Of a DNA stretch of 64,000 nt, positions 8,016-15,798 are shown in pieces. The stretch lies in contig JANQFU010000030.1 in the NCBI GenBank assembly GCA_028277665.1, positions 1 to 64,000 of the forward strand, in the 5' to 3' direction. A model generated the notes under the pieces. It saw nothing but the letters and a program-made list of their open reading frames with translations. It ran no database searches and was not told the origin of the DNA. Positions within the stretch are counted from its first letter, which is position 1, and every line of letters starts with the position of its first letter. The DNA comes from Alphaproteobacteria bacterium. GTDB lineage: Bacteria > Pseudomonadota > Alphaproteobacteria > Micavibrionales > Micavibrionaceae. Made by a program: the position numbers and the translations under genes.

Positions 8016-11002
8016 ATAAGCTCTCCTTCATTTGCATTGTCGCCGGCAGCAGCTTTTTCAGCTTGCTTCGCCGTATAATATTCCGTGATGGTTTGTGCGA
8101 TTCCTTCAAGCAGTGTATCCCGGTCGAATTTTGCGATGTAGCGATGGAAGCCGACCGTGCGGCCCCTGTCCATATCCTGTGGCGTAGCATGGGAAGAGAG
8201 AGCAACCATAGGGATGTCCCGCCAGGACGTTTCGGTTTTGATTTTCTCTGCGAATGCAAAGCCGTCCATTTCCGGCATTTCAATATCGCTGACGATTAAA
8301 TCGAAGCGTGCTCCGGCCTCGCAGAGCTTGAGGGCCTCAAGGGGGTTCTCAAGCGGAGTAACATCGTATCCGGCAGCCGAAAGAAGCGGCCCGAGCATGT
8401 TCCGGAAAAACGGACTGTCGTCGACAAGAAGAATGCGCTTCTTCACTGTGTTTTTGGAAGAGGCTCCGGATGTCTCGGATTGGAACGGCGTGTCGTCATG
8501 ATCCTTGAAATAGTTTTCGTCGATTTGTTTGAGATAAAATCCAACGTCAATGACGTCCGTAGCTTTGCCGTCGATAATAGCGCTCCCAAGGATGCCGCCG
8601 CTATGGCCGCTGAGCTGAACGTCAATGATTTCTTCCGTAATGTCGATGATCTCGTCCACGACCAGCCCCATTGAGCGGACCTGATCGGCGAAAACAAGGA
8701 TGGGTTTGTCATCGTGCCCGTTCATTTCGACACCATGATTGAACGGCAAAAGCGGCATCAGGCGGTCCCGGTACTGGACGAGGGTCTGGCCGTTTGAGAC
8801 TTCGACCGTATCCATGCGAATATTCTCAAGCCGCGAGACGAGGGACAGCGGAACGGCTTTCGGAGCTTGATCTCCGGCCTTGAAAAGGAGGAGGGCGGTG
8901 CGCTCGTCGCGTGAAAAGATAGCCGCTTCGCTTTGGCTTTCTCTGCTCAACGTGTCCTGCGCCTCGATTTCTCCGGTAACCTTGGCGATCCCGTTGGGGT
9001 CCAGAATCATGATCACCGATCCGTCACCGAGAATGGTGTTTCCGGAGAACAGGTCGATATTTTTCAGGATTTTTGCAACCGGTTTAACAACGATTTCTTC
9101 GGTATCAAAAACCCGGTCGACAATAATGCCGAAATTATAGGCGCCGACCTGCGTCACAACGATATACTGATTTTTTTGTCCGCTTTCCTGCGCGATTTCT
9201 TGCACGGTGGCGTCAAGAAGCTCGTCTTTGCCCATTGGCGGTGCCGCACTTCCCGGTTTACCGCTTTGACGGTGTTCCAGGCGCAGGAGCTTTTTCAGGG
9301 AAACAAGGGGAAGAAGGGCATCCCGGAGACGGAAAACCGGCGTTCCCTTGATTGTCTCGATCCGGTTGTCTCCGTTCTGGGAGGCCATCACAAGCTCGCG
9401 AACGGCAAGTTGCGGAATGGCGAACCGTTCGCCGCCGGATTCGACGATCAGAGCCGAGACAATAGCCAGCGTCAACGGGATTTTGATGATAAAGCTCGAT
9501 CCCCGTCCCTCGACGGATTTCATCTCGACAGAGCCGCCGATTTTCTCGATATTGCTGCGGACGACGTCCATGCCGACCCCGCGCCCGGAAACGGCCGTAA
9601 CCTTTTCCGCCGTCGAAAATCCGGCTTTGAAAATGTACTGATAGATTTGTTGCGGCGCCATCGCCTCAAGCTCTTCGGCCGTCGCCAGTTCGCGCTCGAT
9701 AATCTTGGTCTTGATTTTTTCAAGCGGCAGGCCGCGCCCGTCATCGGTAATCTCGATAATGATGTGTCCGCCTTCGTGATAGGCGTTCAGGATAACTTTC
9801 CCGGTCTCCGGCTTCCCGGCGGCGACCCGGCCTTCCGGTGTTTCGATCCCGTGATCGGCAGAATTCCGGACCATGTGGGTCAACGGGTCCTTGATCAGGT
9901 CGAGAACCTGACGGTCGAGTTCCGTATCCTGTCCGCGCATGTCCAGATCGATTTTCTTGCCCAGTTCGACCGAAATATCACGGATAATCCGGGGAAGCTT
10001 CGCCCAGGCATTACCGATGGGCTGCATCCGGGTTTTCATGACGCCTTCCTGAAGTTCGGAAACGACATGGTTCAGACGTTGGAGCGGCGCCGTAAATTCG
10101 CTTTCGCTTTGCGTGCGGAGAATCTGAAGTAGCTGGTTACGGGTCAGCACAAGCTCGGAAACCATCGTCATCAGATTTTCAAGAACGTCCACATTGACCC
10201 GGAGCGATTGCGCGGCGACGGCAGAAGTTTTCGGACCGTCTTCTGCCGAAGCGCCTCTTGGGGCGGCGGGCGGGGCGGCAGCCGCAGGCTGTTTCGGGGG
10301 TGTGCTTTTTGCCGGCTTTGCCGCCGCAGGCTCTTCGGGTGGTGCGGCGGGCTCTTCTTGTTCTTCGGATTCGGCTTCGTTCAAAAATTCTTCGGCCATG
10401 GCCTCCGTGTCGATCAACCGGATTTCATCGGGAAGTTCGCTATCGGCAAAATGATCCTCAACGGCGGCAAGCGCGCTTTCCGCTTCTTCAAATTTTGTTT
10501 TTTTCTTGCCGTCTTCGTCCGTGGCCTCCGGCTCTGTGCTTTCCGGCGCTTTTTCTTCTTCCTCCGGTCCCGGCGCATCCTGGAAAGCGGCTTCCAGTTC
10601 GTCGGCAGCGGAATCGTCTCCGTTGGCTTTGTTGAAAACATCGTCCAGTTTCTTCAAAAGCGCCGTATCGTCGCCTTCCGGTTCCGTCCCGGTTTCTTCA
10701 ATGCCGGCCAGAATCACCCGGACCGTATCGATCGATTCGAAAATCAGTGTCACGTAAGCGGGCGTGACTTCCAGTTTTCCGTCCCGGAAAAGCCCCAGCA
10801 CGTTTTCGGCATGGTGGGCGACCGTCTCCAGACGCGGCAGACCGAGGAATCCGCAAGTCCCTTTGATCGTGTGCATCAGACGGAAAATTTTCGCCAGCAA
10901 GTCCTGATCGTTCGGATTTTGCTCGAGATTGACGAGATCCACATCAAGCTCTCCGAGGCTTTCGTTCGTTTCGGTCAGGAATTCGGCTATCAGGTCATCC
11001 AT
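8012..11002 (-). CDS. cheA: hybrid chemotaxis histidine kinase CheA with C-terminal receiver
   Basis: CheA senses receptor state and phosphorylates CheY and CheB. I chose ATG 11002 (MDDLIAEFLTE), which begins the HPt domain as in other CheA proteins; the frame is open 18 codons further upstream. Order: HPt with His44 (HTIKGTCGFLG), an acidic/Pro-Ala linker (about 120-270), P3 dimerisation helices, the ATPase with N box (HMVRNSADHGIE), G1 (DDGRGLP) and G2 (GRGVGMDVV), a CheW-like P5 domain, then a second CheW-like segment (about 700-830), and finally a receiver domain with VDDSPFFR and phospho-acceptor in VSDIEMPEMDG. The extra CheW-like segment and fused receiver make it longer (996 aa) than classic CheA and imply a phosphate sink or internal regulation. 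Confidence 0.95.
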   Translation of the reverse strand: MDDLIAEFLTETNESLGELDVDLVNLEQNPNDQDLLAKIFRLMHTIKGTCGFLGLPRLETVAHHAENVLGLFRDGKLEVTPAYVTLIFESIDTVRVILAGIEETGTEPEGDDTALLKKLDDVFNKANGDDSAADELEAAFQDAPGPEEEEKAPESTEPEATDEDGKKKTKFEEAESALAAVEDHFADSELPDEIRLIDTEAMAEEFLNEAESEEQEEPAAPPEEPAAAKPAKSTPPKQPAAAAPPAAPRGASAEDGPKTSAVAAQSLRVNVDVLENLMTMVSELVLTRNQLLQILRTQSESEFTAPLQRLNHVVSELQEGVMKTRMQPIGNAWAKLPRIIRDISVELGKKIDLDMRGQDTELDRQVLDLIKDPLTHMVRNSADHGIETPEGRVAAGKPETGKVILNAYHEGGHIIIEITDDGRGLPLEKIKTKIIERELATAEELEAMAPQQIYQYIFKAGFSTAEKVTAVSGRGVGMDVVRSNIEKIGGSVEMKSVEGRGSSFIIKIPLTLAIVSALIVESGGERFAIPQLAVRELVMASQNGDNRIETIKGTPVFRLRDALLPLVSLKKLLRLEHRQSGKPGSAAPPMGKDELLDATVQEIAQESGQKNQYIVVTQVGAYNFGIIVDRVFDTEEIVVKPVAKILKNIDLFSGNTILGDGSVIMILDPNGIAKVTGEIEAQDTLSRESQSEAAIFSRDERTALLLFKAGDQAPKAVPLSLVSRLENIRMDTVEVSNGQTLVQYRDRLMPLLPFNHGVEMNGHDDKPILVFADQVRSMGLVVDEIIDITEEIIDVQLSGHSGGILGSAIIDGKATDVIDVGFYLKQIDENYFKDHDDTPFQSETSGASSKNTVKKRILLVDDSPFFRNMLGPLLSAAGYDVTPLENPLEALKLCEAGARFDLIVSDIEMPEMDGFAFAEKIKTETSWRDIPMVALSSHATPQDMDRGRTVGFHRYIAKFDRDTLLEGIAQTITEYYTAKQAEKAAAGDNANEGELI

Positions 11003-11205
11003 ACTGTGATCCCCGGCTGGAAGGTGACAGGACAAAGAACGGAACGATCCTTCCAAAATGCCCGTAAAACCTTAACGAATCGTTACTTTTCAGGCTTTAC
11101 GCAACCCTGGTCAGACGTCCCGGCGCGGCGTATCCGCACACAGCGTCCTATACTATACATGTTCGAAAATGAAATGGACATGCCGAAATGTCGCGGCAGG
11201 AAGAC

Positions 11206-11886
11206 TCATGTTCCCGTGTGCAGGCGGACGGTCAGCGTAACCGTGTTTTCCGCCTGTGTTTCCAGAGAAAGCGCATAACCGTATCCCCGCGCGATCAGGC
11301 CGTAAAAATAGGGGTGGGCCAGTTTGGGTTCCAGCGCATCGGGCATCATCCGCCCGGCAAGGGCGGCGGCGCTTCCGGGGCGCGGTGCGGCGTCCTGCCC
11401 GGTGCCCGTCACGATCCAGCCCGAATCGCTTCCGCCCTCAGTCTCCGGGCGCACGGCGATCGCTCCGCCGCGCGGCAGGCATTCATGGATCATCAAGAGC
11501 GCGCCCATCAGGATTTTTGAAAACGCAGGCGGCAGAAAGATCCCGCCGAGCAGGGCGTCCGGATCCCAGTCCTGCGTGATTTTCGCGGGATCGACGAATT
11601 TATCGAAAGCCTCGCGCACGTTCGGCGGCTTGATCGAAGGATCCGATCCGCCCGCGCCGTAGGCCAGCCGGAACGCTTGCAGTTTTGCGCTCGCCTGTGC
11701 CGCGCTGTAGGAAATCAGGCCGAGCGCGTCGTCGAGCGACTCCGCGCCCATCTCCTCCAGAAACTCGATCCCGTTATTGATCGCGCCGACCGGCGATACG
11801 ATGTCGTGACAGATCCGCGAGGCCAGAAGCTCCAGATCCCGCAGCCGGTTCAAGTCGTTCTCATCACCGTCCGAAGAGGCGTTCAT
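11206..11886 (-). CDS. chpT: histidine phosphotransferase ChpT
   Basis: ChpT relays phosphate from the hybrid kinase CckA to CtrA and CpdR in the alphaproteobacterial cell-cycle circuit. The 226-residue protein has the DHp-like helix with phospho-acceptor His27 in SRICHDIVSPVGAINNG, a near-signature match to ChpT, followed by a degenerate ATPase-like domain lacking N and G boxes. The start overlaps the end of the phosphohexomutase gene by 4 bases. Its place just upstream of cheA is notable, since a free phosphotransferase beside a chemotaxis kinase raises the chance of cross-talk, but the sequence itself points to the CtrA pathway. Confidence 0.9.
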   Translation of the reverse strand: MNASSDGDENDLNRLRDLELLASRICHDIVSPVGAINNGIEFLEEMGAESLDDALGLISYSAAQASAKLQAFRLAYGAGGSDPSIKPPNVREAFDKFVDPAKITQDWDPDALLGGIFLPPAFSKILMGALLMIHECLPRGGAIAVRPETEGGSDSGWIVTGTGQDAAPRPGSAAALAGRMMPDALEPKLAHPYFYGLIARGYGYALSLETQAENTVTLTVRLHTGT

Positions 11887-13355
11887 GCCTGATCCTCCCT
11901 GTCATCCGGGAAATGGATGGTGTAGCCGATATTGGCTATCTCGTGGGCCAGCATGCGTTTCATGGCCGCCATAGCCCCCGGATTGACGGCCTCAATCCGG
12001 CTGACCAAAACGTTTTGCGTATTCGAATGGCGCAGGAGCCACCATCCGCCCTCCGTGATCACCCGGACGCCGTCGGTATCGATGATCTCGAACCCTTCTT
12101 GTTCGGCGCGGGGCCGGAGGTTTTCAAGGACGCGGGGGACGAGCACGAATTTTTCGGCTTCATCCACTTCAAAACGAATTTCGGGCGTGCTGTAGGGACG
12201 CGGCAGATGCGCCGTCAACCCGGAAAGCGGCGACTCGGATTCATTCATTTCCGCCAGCAGGCGCACGGCGCAATACAGCGCATCGTCGAACCCGTAATAT
12301 TTGTCGCCGAAGAAAATATGTCCCGAGAGTTCTCCGGCGAGCGGCGCGTTCATCTCCGCCATCTTGGCCTTGATCAGGGAATGGCCGGTCTTCCACATGA
12401 CCGGACGTCCGCCGAGCCGGGAGATTTCGTCGAACATGACCTGGGAACATTTCACATCGCCGATGATCGGCGCGCCGGGATTGTTTTCAAGGACGTCCCG
12501 CGCATAAACGGTCATCAGCATATCGCAGCGCAGGATGTTCCCTTTCTCGTCAATCGCGCCGATCCGGTCGCCGTCGCCGTCGAACGCGATCCCGAGATCG
12601 CAGCCCTGCTCGGTTACGACGTTTTGCAGGTCGCGCATATTCTCGTCGACCGTCGGGTCGGGATGGTGATTCGGGAAGTCCCCGTCTACGGCGTCATAAA
12701 GCAGAATATGCTCGCCGGGCAGGCGGGAGACCAGCTTGTGAAGAACCGCGCCTGCGGCGCCGTTTCCGGCGTCCCATGCGACTTTGAAGTCCCGCTTGCA
12801 TGAGAAATCGCGCAGCAGCCGCTCGATATAGGTCTCCGCGATATCGAGCGTCCGGACGCTGCCCTTCGCGTCCGGCGTTTCGAAATCGCCGGACGCGGCA
12901 ATTTCGCCGATTTCCTGAATGGTCTCGCCGAAGATCGGGCCGTTCTGGAGCGTCAGCTTGAAGCCGTTATAATCCGGGGGATTATGCGAGCCGGTGATCA
13001 TGATGCCGCCGTCCTGCATCAAATCCTTGACGGCAAAGTAAAGCATTGGCGTGGGGCCAAGTCCGACATTCGTGACCTGCAGGCCGGTTTGCGCCAGTCC
13101 GTCGATCAGAGCCTGCGCAAGCCCGGGCGAGCTGTGCCGGCCGTCATAGCCCACGCAAACGGTCTCGCCGCCGATTCGCCGCCGTATATATGTGCCGAAC
13201 GCCCGGCCGATCAGTTCGGCCTGTTCCGGGCCGAGATTGATTCCGATTTGTCCGCGGATATCGTATTCCCGCAGAATTTCGGGCGAAAGAGACGCCGGGA
13301 GAGACTCCCGGGCGGCACGCGTTTGGGAACGAATCATGTTTTTTTCCGTACTCAT
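11883..13355 (-). CDS. phosphomannomutase / phosphoglucomutase
   Basis: An alpha-D-phosphohexomutase of the AlgC/PgmG type that interconverts sugar 1- and 6-phosphates for envelope polysaccharide synthesis. Seen in order: REYDIRGQIG near the N-terminus, phosphoserine loop MITGSHNPPDYNGFK, metal-binding loop IAFDGDGDRIG, sugar-binding GELSGHIFF, and a C-terminal domain with the phosphate-binding RHSNTQN loop. At 490 residues it is of normal length for the family. It starts 2 bases after galU ends, so the two enzymes that make and activate glucose-1-phosphate are co-transcribed. Confidence 0.93.
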   Translation of the reverse strand: MSTEKNMIRSQTRAARESLPASLSPEILREYDIRGQIGINLGPEQAELIGRAFGTYIRRRIGGETVCVGYDGRHSSPGLAQALIDGLAQTGLQVTNVGLGPTPMLYFAVKDLMQDGGIMITGSHNPPDYNGFKLTLQNGPIFGETIQEIGEIAASGDFETPDAKGSVRTLDIAETYIERLLRDFSCKRDFKVAWDAGNGAAGAVLHKLVSRLPGEHILLYDAVDGDFPNHHPDPTVDENMRDLQNVVTEQGCDLGIAFDGDGDRIGAIDEKGNILRCDMLMTVYARDVLENNPGAPIIGDVKCSQVMFDEISRLGGRPVMWKTGHSLIKAKMAEMNAPLAGELSGHIFFGDKYYGFDDALYCAVRLLAEMNESESPLSGLTAHLPRPYSTPEIRFEVDEAEKFVLVPRVLENLRPRAEQEGFEIIDTDGVRVITEGGWWLLRHSNTQNVLVSRIEAVNPGAMAAMKRMLAHEIANIGYTIHFPDDREDQA

Positions 13356-13357
13356 AA

Positions 13358-14245
13358 TTACAAGGATTCCGCCATTTTCTTGACGGCGGCCCGGACCTGC
13401 GGGCCGATCTCCGGATCGCGGACGCTGTAGGCCAGATTGGCCTGAATAAAGCCGATGCGGCTCCCGCAGTCATAGCGCGTCCCGTCAAAACGCAGACCGT
13501 TGAAAGGCTGGCGGCCGATCAGTTTCGCCATCGCGTCCGTAAGCTGGATTTCTCCGCCCGCGCCGGTCTCGAACGCATCGAGATATTCGAAGACTTCCGG
13601 CTGGAGAATATAGCGGCCGATGATGGACAGGGTCGAGGGCGCGTCCTCCGGTTTCGGCTTCTCGACAAGGCCCTTGATTTCGGCCAGTTTTCCATCGTCC
13701 TTGCCGGTGTCGAGAATCCCGTATTTGGACGTGTCCTCGCGCGGCACGTCCATGACGGAGACCATATTCCCGCCCATCTTTTCATAGAATTCGACCATCT
13801 GGCGCATACAGCCTTTTTCGGCGAGGACGACGTCATCCGGCAGAATAACGGCAAAGGGCTCGTTGCCGACCAGCGCCTTTGCGCACCAGACGGCGTGGCC
13901 GAGGCCGAGCGCGCGCGGCTGGCGCGTCAGGAAGAGCTTTCCGGCCGGCATTTCGCTGCGGCGCACGCGCGCGATCATATCCGTTTTGCCCCGGGATTCG
14001 AGCGTTTCCATCAGTTCCGGCTGATAATCGAAATGCTCTTCCAGCATTTCCTTGTGCCGGCCGGTTACAAAAATGAATTCCTCGATCCCGGCTTCGCGCG
14101 CTTCTTCGTAGGCATGCTGGATCAGCGGGCGGTCGACGAGGGGAAGCATTTCTTTCGGCATGGATTTGGTCGCCGGAAGAAAGCGTGTGCCGAGCCCCGC
14201 GACGGGGAAGACAGCTTTACGAACGGGCTTGATCGCAGATGTCAT
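13358..14245 (-). CDS. galU: UTP-glucose-1-phosphate uridylyltransferase
   Basis: GalU makes UDP-glucose from UTP and glucose-1-phosphate. Nucleotide-binding VFPVAGLGTRFLPATK and KEMLPLVDRPLIQ are at the N-terminus, followed by VTGRHKEMLEEHF, AVILPDDVVL and the sugar-binding VEKPKPEDAPS. I placed the start at the Met of MTSAIKPVRKAVFP, where family members begin; the frame is open to an ATG at 14314 and neither has a strong ribosome site. It lies 80 bases after the small membrane protein gene and 2 bases before the phosphohexomutase gene. Confidence 0.94.
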   Translation of the reverse strand: MTSAIKPVRKAVFPVAGLGTRFLPATKSMPKEMLPLVDRPLIQHAYEEAREAGIEEFIFVTGRHKEMLEEHFDYQPELMETLESRGKTDMIARVRRSEMPAGKLFLTRQPRALGLGHAVWCAKALVGNEPFAVILPDDVVLAEKGCMRQMVEFYEKMGGNMVSVMDVPREDTSKYGILDTGKDDGKLAEIKGLVEKPKPEDAPSTLSIIGRYILQPEVFEYLDAFETGAGGEIQLTDAMAKLIGRQPFNGLRFDGTRYDCGSRIGFIQANLAYSVRDPEIGPQVRAAVKKMAESL

Positions 14246-14325
14246 GAGGTGTGTCACCGTGTGTTGTTGAACCGTACGTCCGTTTTGCATTTTTTGGTCC
14301 GAAATGCAAGGCATGATTTCCGGTT

Positions 14326-14655
14326 TTACGGCGCCTCATCGTCCCGGCGCTCGTCTTCGTTCTCATCTTCATATGTGACGTCTTCGGCTTTCAGATCGAT
14401 GACGTCGTCCTCCGGGCCCGGAGACGATAGACGCTTTTTGTATGCCTGATAGAGGATCGGCAAGAGCGCCGCGAGCCCGACGAGCGCCATCGCCAGACGT
14501 CCCGTTACGGCCAGATACAAAAGGAGGAGCCCGGCCGCAATGACGAATGCGATTTGCAGGCCGCGTTTCAGATCGGCGGTTCGGGCTGTTCCCGCCAGAC
14601 GCATCAGCGCGAAGACAAACAGGGCGCCGCCGAGAGCAAGCAAAAGATAGGGCAT
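14326..14655 (-). CDS. small two-to-three-TM membrane protein, possible DnaJ-less paralogue
   Basis: A 109-residue protein with hydrophobic segments at about 1-21, 33-52 and 55-70 and a very acidic C-terminal tail. The layout of short N-terminal membrane helices resembles the front half of the alphaproteobacterial membrane-anchored J-domain proteins, but no HPD-bearing J domain follows; the frame ends after the acidic tail. It may be a truncated or naturally short relative, and the family link is inferred from pattern only. It starts 3 bases after mipZ ends. Confidence 0.75.
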   Translation of the reverse strand: MPYLLLALGGALFVFALMRLAGTARTADLKRGLQIAFVIAAGLLLLYLAVTGRLAMALVGLAALLPILYQAYKKRLSSPGPEDDVIDLKAEDVTYEDENEDERRDDEAP

Positions 14656-14658
14656 GGA

Positions 14659-15618
14659 TCAGGATACTCTTTTCATGTTCGCCGTCTTATCGGATTTCAG
14701 ATAGGCGGGTTTGGGCATCGGGCCCTTGATGATGTCCGGACCGATGGCGAGAATCAATCCCCGCACTTCCTGACGCGCGGCCAGATGGGAGTAGGTCATG
14801 ATATGATCCGGATCTTCCTTGAGATCAAGAAGCGTCAGTCCCTTGAGGAATAATTCGCGAAAGACGACCCGCTCTCCAAATCCGGGCGCGAGGACGAAAC
14901 CGAATTCGGCGCTCATCTTCTCAAGCAGGCGTCCGACATCGTTTTTATTCTTTGCGTTCAGGTGTCCGAGCCGGTTGCGCATAACGAGCCAGCGGCACGG
15001 CAATCCCGTCCGCTCCATTCTGGCGGCTGTCTGTTCCTTGACCATGCGCGTATAGACGGACGGGCCGCGCAGGTCCATCGTATCCATATCGACCCGGCCG
15101 ATGACGTCGAGATCCACGAAGCTGTCATTGACGGGCGTCACGATCGTGTCCGCATGGGCGTGGGCGAGGCGCGAGAGGAAACAATCGCTGCCCGGCGTGT
15201 CGATCACAATGAAATCGCAGGACGGACCGAGCTCTTCCAGAGCCATCATCAGGAACAGGAAGTCTTCTTCTTCCTGTGACTTGCGTTCGTCCGCCTCCGA
15301 GCGGGGGATCGCCATGTGCGGCGGGGACGGAAGGTCCCGCCTGCGCGTGCGTTCGATGTAGTCCCACCTGTTCTTGAAATAACGGGACAGCGTCCCCTGC
15401 CGGGCGTCGAGGTCGATCGTGCCGACGCGGTACCCCAGACGGAGCAGGGCGATCGCGGCGTGCATCGCCGAGGTCGATTTTCCGGATCCGCCCTTTTCGT
15501 TTCCGAACACGACCACATGCGCGCGCTTTTCGGTTCCCTCCGGCCGCGCATCCGTTTTCCGCCCCTTGTCATTTGCCACAGTTTTCGACATGGTATGAAA
15601 GCCTGTATTCATATTCAT
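14659..15618 (-). CDS. mipZ: division-plane positioning ATPase MipZ (ParA family)
   Basis: MipZ is a ParA/MinD-type ATPase that binds ParB near the poles and blocks FtsZ assembly away from mid-cell. The deviant Walker A FGNEKGGSGKST (about 38-49), switch region IDLDARQGTLSRYF and Walker B FIVIDTPGSDCF are present, and the body follows MipZ rather than ParA (CRWLVMRNRLGHLNA, FGERVVFRELFLKGL). A shorter start at MSKTVANDKG (residue 10) is possible. It heads the minus-strand run mipZ - small membrane protein - galU - phosphohexomutase - chpT. Confidence 0.93.
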   Translation of the reverse strand: MNMNTGFHTMSKTVANDKGRKTDARPEGTEKRAHVVVFGNEKGGSGKSTSAMHAAIALLRLGYRVGTIDLDARQGTLSRYFKNRWDYIERTRRRDLPSPPHMAIPRSEADERKSQEEEDFLFLMMALEELGPSCDFIVIDTPGSDCFLSRLAHAHADTIVTPVNDSFVDLDVIGRVDMDTMDLRGPSVYTRMVKEQTAARMERTGLPCRWLVMRNRLGHLNAKNKNDVGRLLEKMSAEFGFVLAPGFGERVVFRELFLKGLTLLDLKEDPDHIMTYSHLAARQEVRGLILAIGPDIIKGPMPKPAYLKSDKTANMKRVS

Positions 15619-15706
15619 AAGATAAAAGAATAATACCGAAAAAACGGCGTTTGACCAGTAGAGTTTGTATAGGAGCCTTTGTAAAAATCTCCTGCAGTAC
15701 AGAAAA

Positions 15707-15778
15707 CGTCATTCCCGCGAAGGCGGGAATCTTTTAGAAACAGTCTACTGAAAGATTCCCGTTTTCACGGGGATGACG
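15707..15778. repeat. REP-like inverted pair
   Basis: Two palindromic units of the common family here (consensus around GTCATTCCCGCGAAGGCGGG) in opposite orientation, separated by about 20 bases. They fill the gap between divergent mipZ and the aminopeptidase P gene. Confidence 0.85.
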
Positions 15779-15798
15779 AGAAAGAAGGATACACAACG

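Noticed and set aside
15707-15778. CRISPR array from repeated palindromes
   Set aside because: The REP units occur in inverted pairs at scattered sites, not as regularly spaced direct repeats, and no cas genes are present.
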